Below are positions 63,096 to 64,000 of a DNA stretch of 64,000 bases, piece by piece (position 1 is the first letter of the stretch; each line of letters starts with the position of its first letter). A program made the translations under genes and the position numbers. The notes beneath the pieces are model-generated. The model did no database searches and was not told the DNA's origin. It saw nothing but the letters and a program-made list of their open reading frames with translations. The DNA is from DATBVX01 sp963810775 (lineage in GTDB: Bacteria > Pseudomonadota > Gammaproteobacteria > Steroidobacterales > Steroidobacteraceae). The DNA is taken from NCBI GenBank assembly GCA_963810775.1, contig CAWEOT010000018.1, positions 89,275 to 153,274 on the forward strand. The letters are read 5' to 3'.

Positions 63096-63268
63096 TGTTA
63101 TTCTCCTGCGCCGTTTGGACCGCGCCGTTATTCGTAGATTGCACGAGCAGGGTAGCGCTCTGCCGCGTGGGGAACGCGGACCTACTCGACACAAAAAGTG
63201 ATTTAACTTTGCGCCGCTGAATGCGGCGTGTAGCGGAGAACATTAACGTCGCGGCCACGCCCTTCTGC

Positions 63269-63979
63269 TCACTGCAGTACGGCCGCTACGCGTCGTTTGT
63301 CCTTGGTCCTTAGTGGCTCCTGGCCCTTCGTCAGGTGAGCCTGACCGCAGGCGGCAAGAAAAAGCCCGCCGGGTCGCGTCAACCGATAGCCGTCCTCTCC
63401 ATCGCCCGCGCCGAATGTACGGTGAACGAGGCTCAACGTCGTGAGCCTGCTTAGCGCCCGCTCGATGTGAGTTGAGCTCACGTCCAGGGCGCTCGCGATG
63501 CCGCTCGCCGTCAACAGGTGGCCGGGCGCCAGCTTGACGTGACATCGAAGGACCGCGAGCTCGAGTGCAGTGAGCTCACCTTGCTCGGCGACTTCCGTTC
63601 TCGCCAATCGCGCCTGCCGCTTGAGCGCGCCCGATCGATAGGCAATTGCCAGCCACCTCGCGACGATCCGTCCTGTCCGCTGCAATCCCTCATACAGGCG
63701 CACGATGTATGCGGTCAGCGCTCTGTCGAGCCTATGAACCACTTTGCAAGCAGCGACGATCAGGGCAATCGCGCCAAGCCAGACCACACCGGAGATGATT
63801 CCGGACAGCACACTTCCGTGACCGACAGCGCCGAGCCCCAGGAATTGCCCAACGCGCGGCGCATGTGTGCTCAGAATCGAGAAGACATAATCGCCTGGGA
63901 CGAAGAAACCGTGATAGAGCCAAAGCCCGGCATCGATGAGCGCGCTTTGAACATTGGCGCTTACAGCGTCCTCAGCCAC
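63269..63979 (-). CDS. Membrane protein with C-terminal winged-helix domain
   Basis: A 236-residue protein that opens with two hydrophobic segments (LWLYHGFFVPGDYVFSIL and IISGVVWLGAIALIVAAC), continues with a basic amphipathic stretch and closes with a winged-helix-like domain (ELAVLRCHVKLAPGHLLTASGIASALDVSSTHIERALSRL, LSLVHRTFGAGDGEDGYRLT). It may be a membrane-tethered regulator. I do not recognise a named family. The 173-base gap to the PhoPQ-related gene contains a weak CGCCGC-TGAAT-GCGGCG hairpin (63212-63228). Confidence 0.6.
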   Translation of the reverse strand: MAEDAVSANVQSALIDAGLWLYHGFFVPGDYVFSILSTHAPRVGQFLGLGAVGHGSVLSGIISGVVWLGAIALIVAACKVVHRLDRALTAYIVRLYEGLQRTGRIVARWLAIAYRSGALKRQARLARTEVAEQGELTALELAVLRCHVKLAPGHLLTASGIASALDVSSTHIERALSRLTTLSLVHRTFGAGDGEDGYRLTRPGGLFLAACGQAHLTKGQEPLRTKDKRRVAAVLQ

Positions 63980-64000
63980 GGCACTCTCCTGCTCACTAAG

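Noticed and set aside
63212..63228. Hairpin CGCCGC-TGAAT-GCGGCG as a terminator
   Set aside because: The stem is short and no T-run follows on either strand.

Overview
The window comes from a high-GC Gram-negative chromosome. TonB-dependent receptors, a type V autotransporter, outer-membrane CopB and Tat-exported oxidases require an outer membrane. Gene style (tandem Crp/Fnr proteins, XRE-cupin regulator, GH9 enzymes with TonB receptors) fits an environmental gammaproteobacterium of the Steroidobacter/Nevskia kind; that placement is inference. I saw no tRNA, rRNA, CRISPR array, IS element or phage module.

Layout. 0-7.5 kb: the 3' end of an outer-membrane protein gene, a GGDEF protein, a small SWIM-type protein, two tandem Crp/Fnr regulators, a fatty-acid desaturase, a zinc-ribbon protein, a Rieske oxygenase and an EamA exporter. 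7.5-18.5 kb: a coherent cluster for D-amino-acid or muropeptide-derived dipeptides. It holds a YkvI-like permease, a DUF1611 (DgcN-like) protein, a TonB receptor, two M19 dipeptidases, an Ala-Glu-type dipeptide epimerase, a membrane-anchored serine hydrolase and an XRE-cupin regulator; two of its promoters share a 16-bp box. 18.5-27.9 kb: mixed metabolism (DedA-rhodanese fusion, MBL hydrolase, TetR with two operators, Na+/H+ antiporter, VOC protein, TauD-type oxygenase, chimeric esterase, GDCCVxC protein). 27.9-37.6 kb: a ten-gene, single-direction metal island, ars (arsR-arsN2-arsI-arsC-aquaporin) running directly into cop (copL-copA-copB-cytochrome c-P-type ATPase), with a DUF1326 gene divergent from arsR. 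37.6-43.5 kb: SDR, flavin monooxygenase, HExxH protein, YciI-like and VOC proteins, and an outer-membrane paralogue of the gene at the left edge. 43.7-52.2 kb: one giant autotransporter with four 284-residue internal repeats. 53.2-61.5 kb: a carbohydrate locus (FucP-like permease, PfkB kinase, ROK regulator, TonB receptor, GH9 hydrolase) with the same operator-promoter module in front of both its operons. The right end has a PhoPQ-related hydrolase and a membrane-HTH protein.

A caution on quality: several genes carry single-base indels, densely between about 8.2 and 11.6 kb and singly at about 31.0, 32.4, 33.2 and 41.2 kb. Sequence on both sides of each break stays conserved and free of other damage, so assembly error is at least as likely as true gene decay. 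These genes are entered as pseudogene with that reservation.
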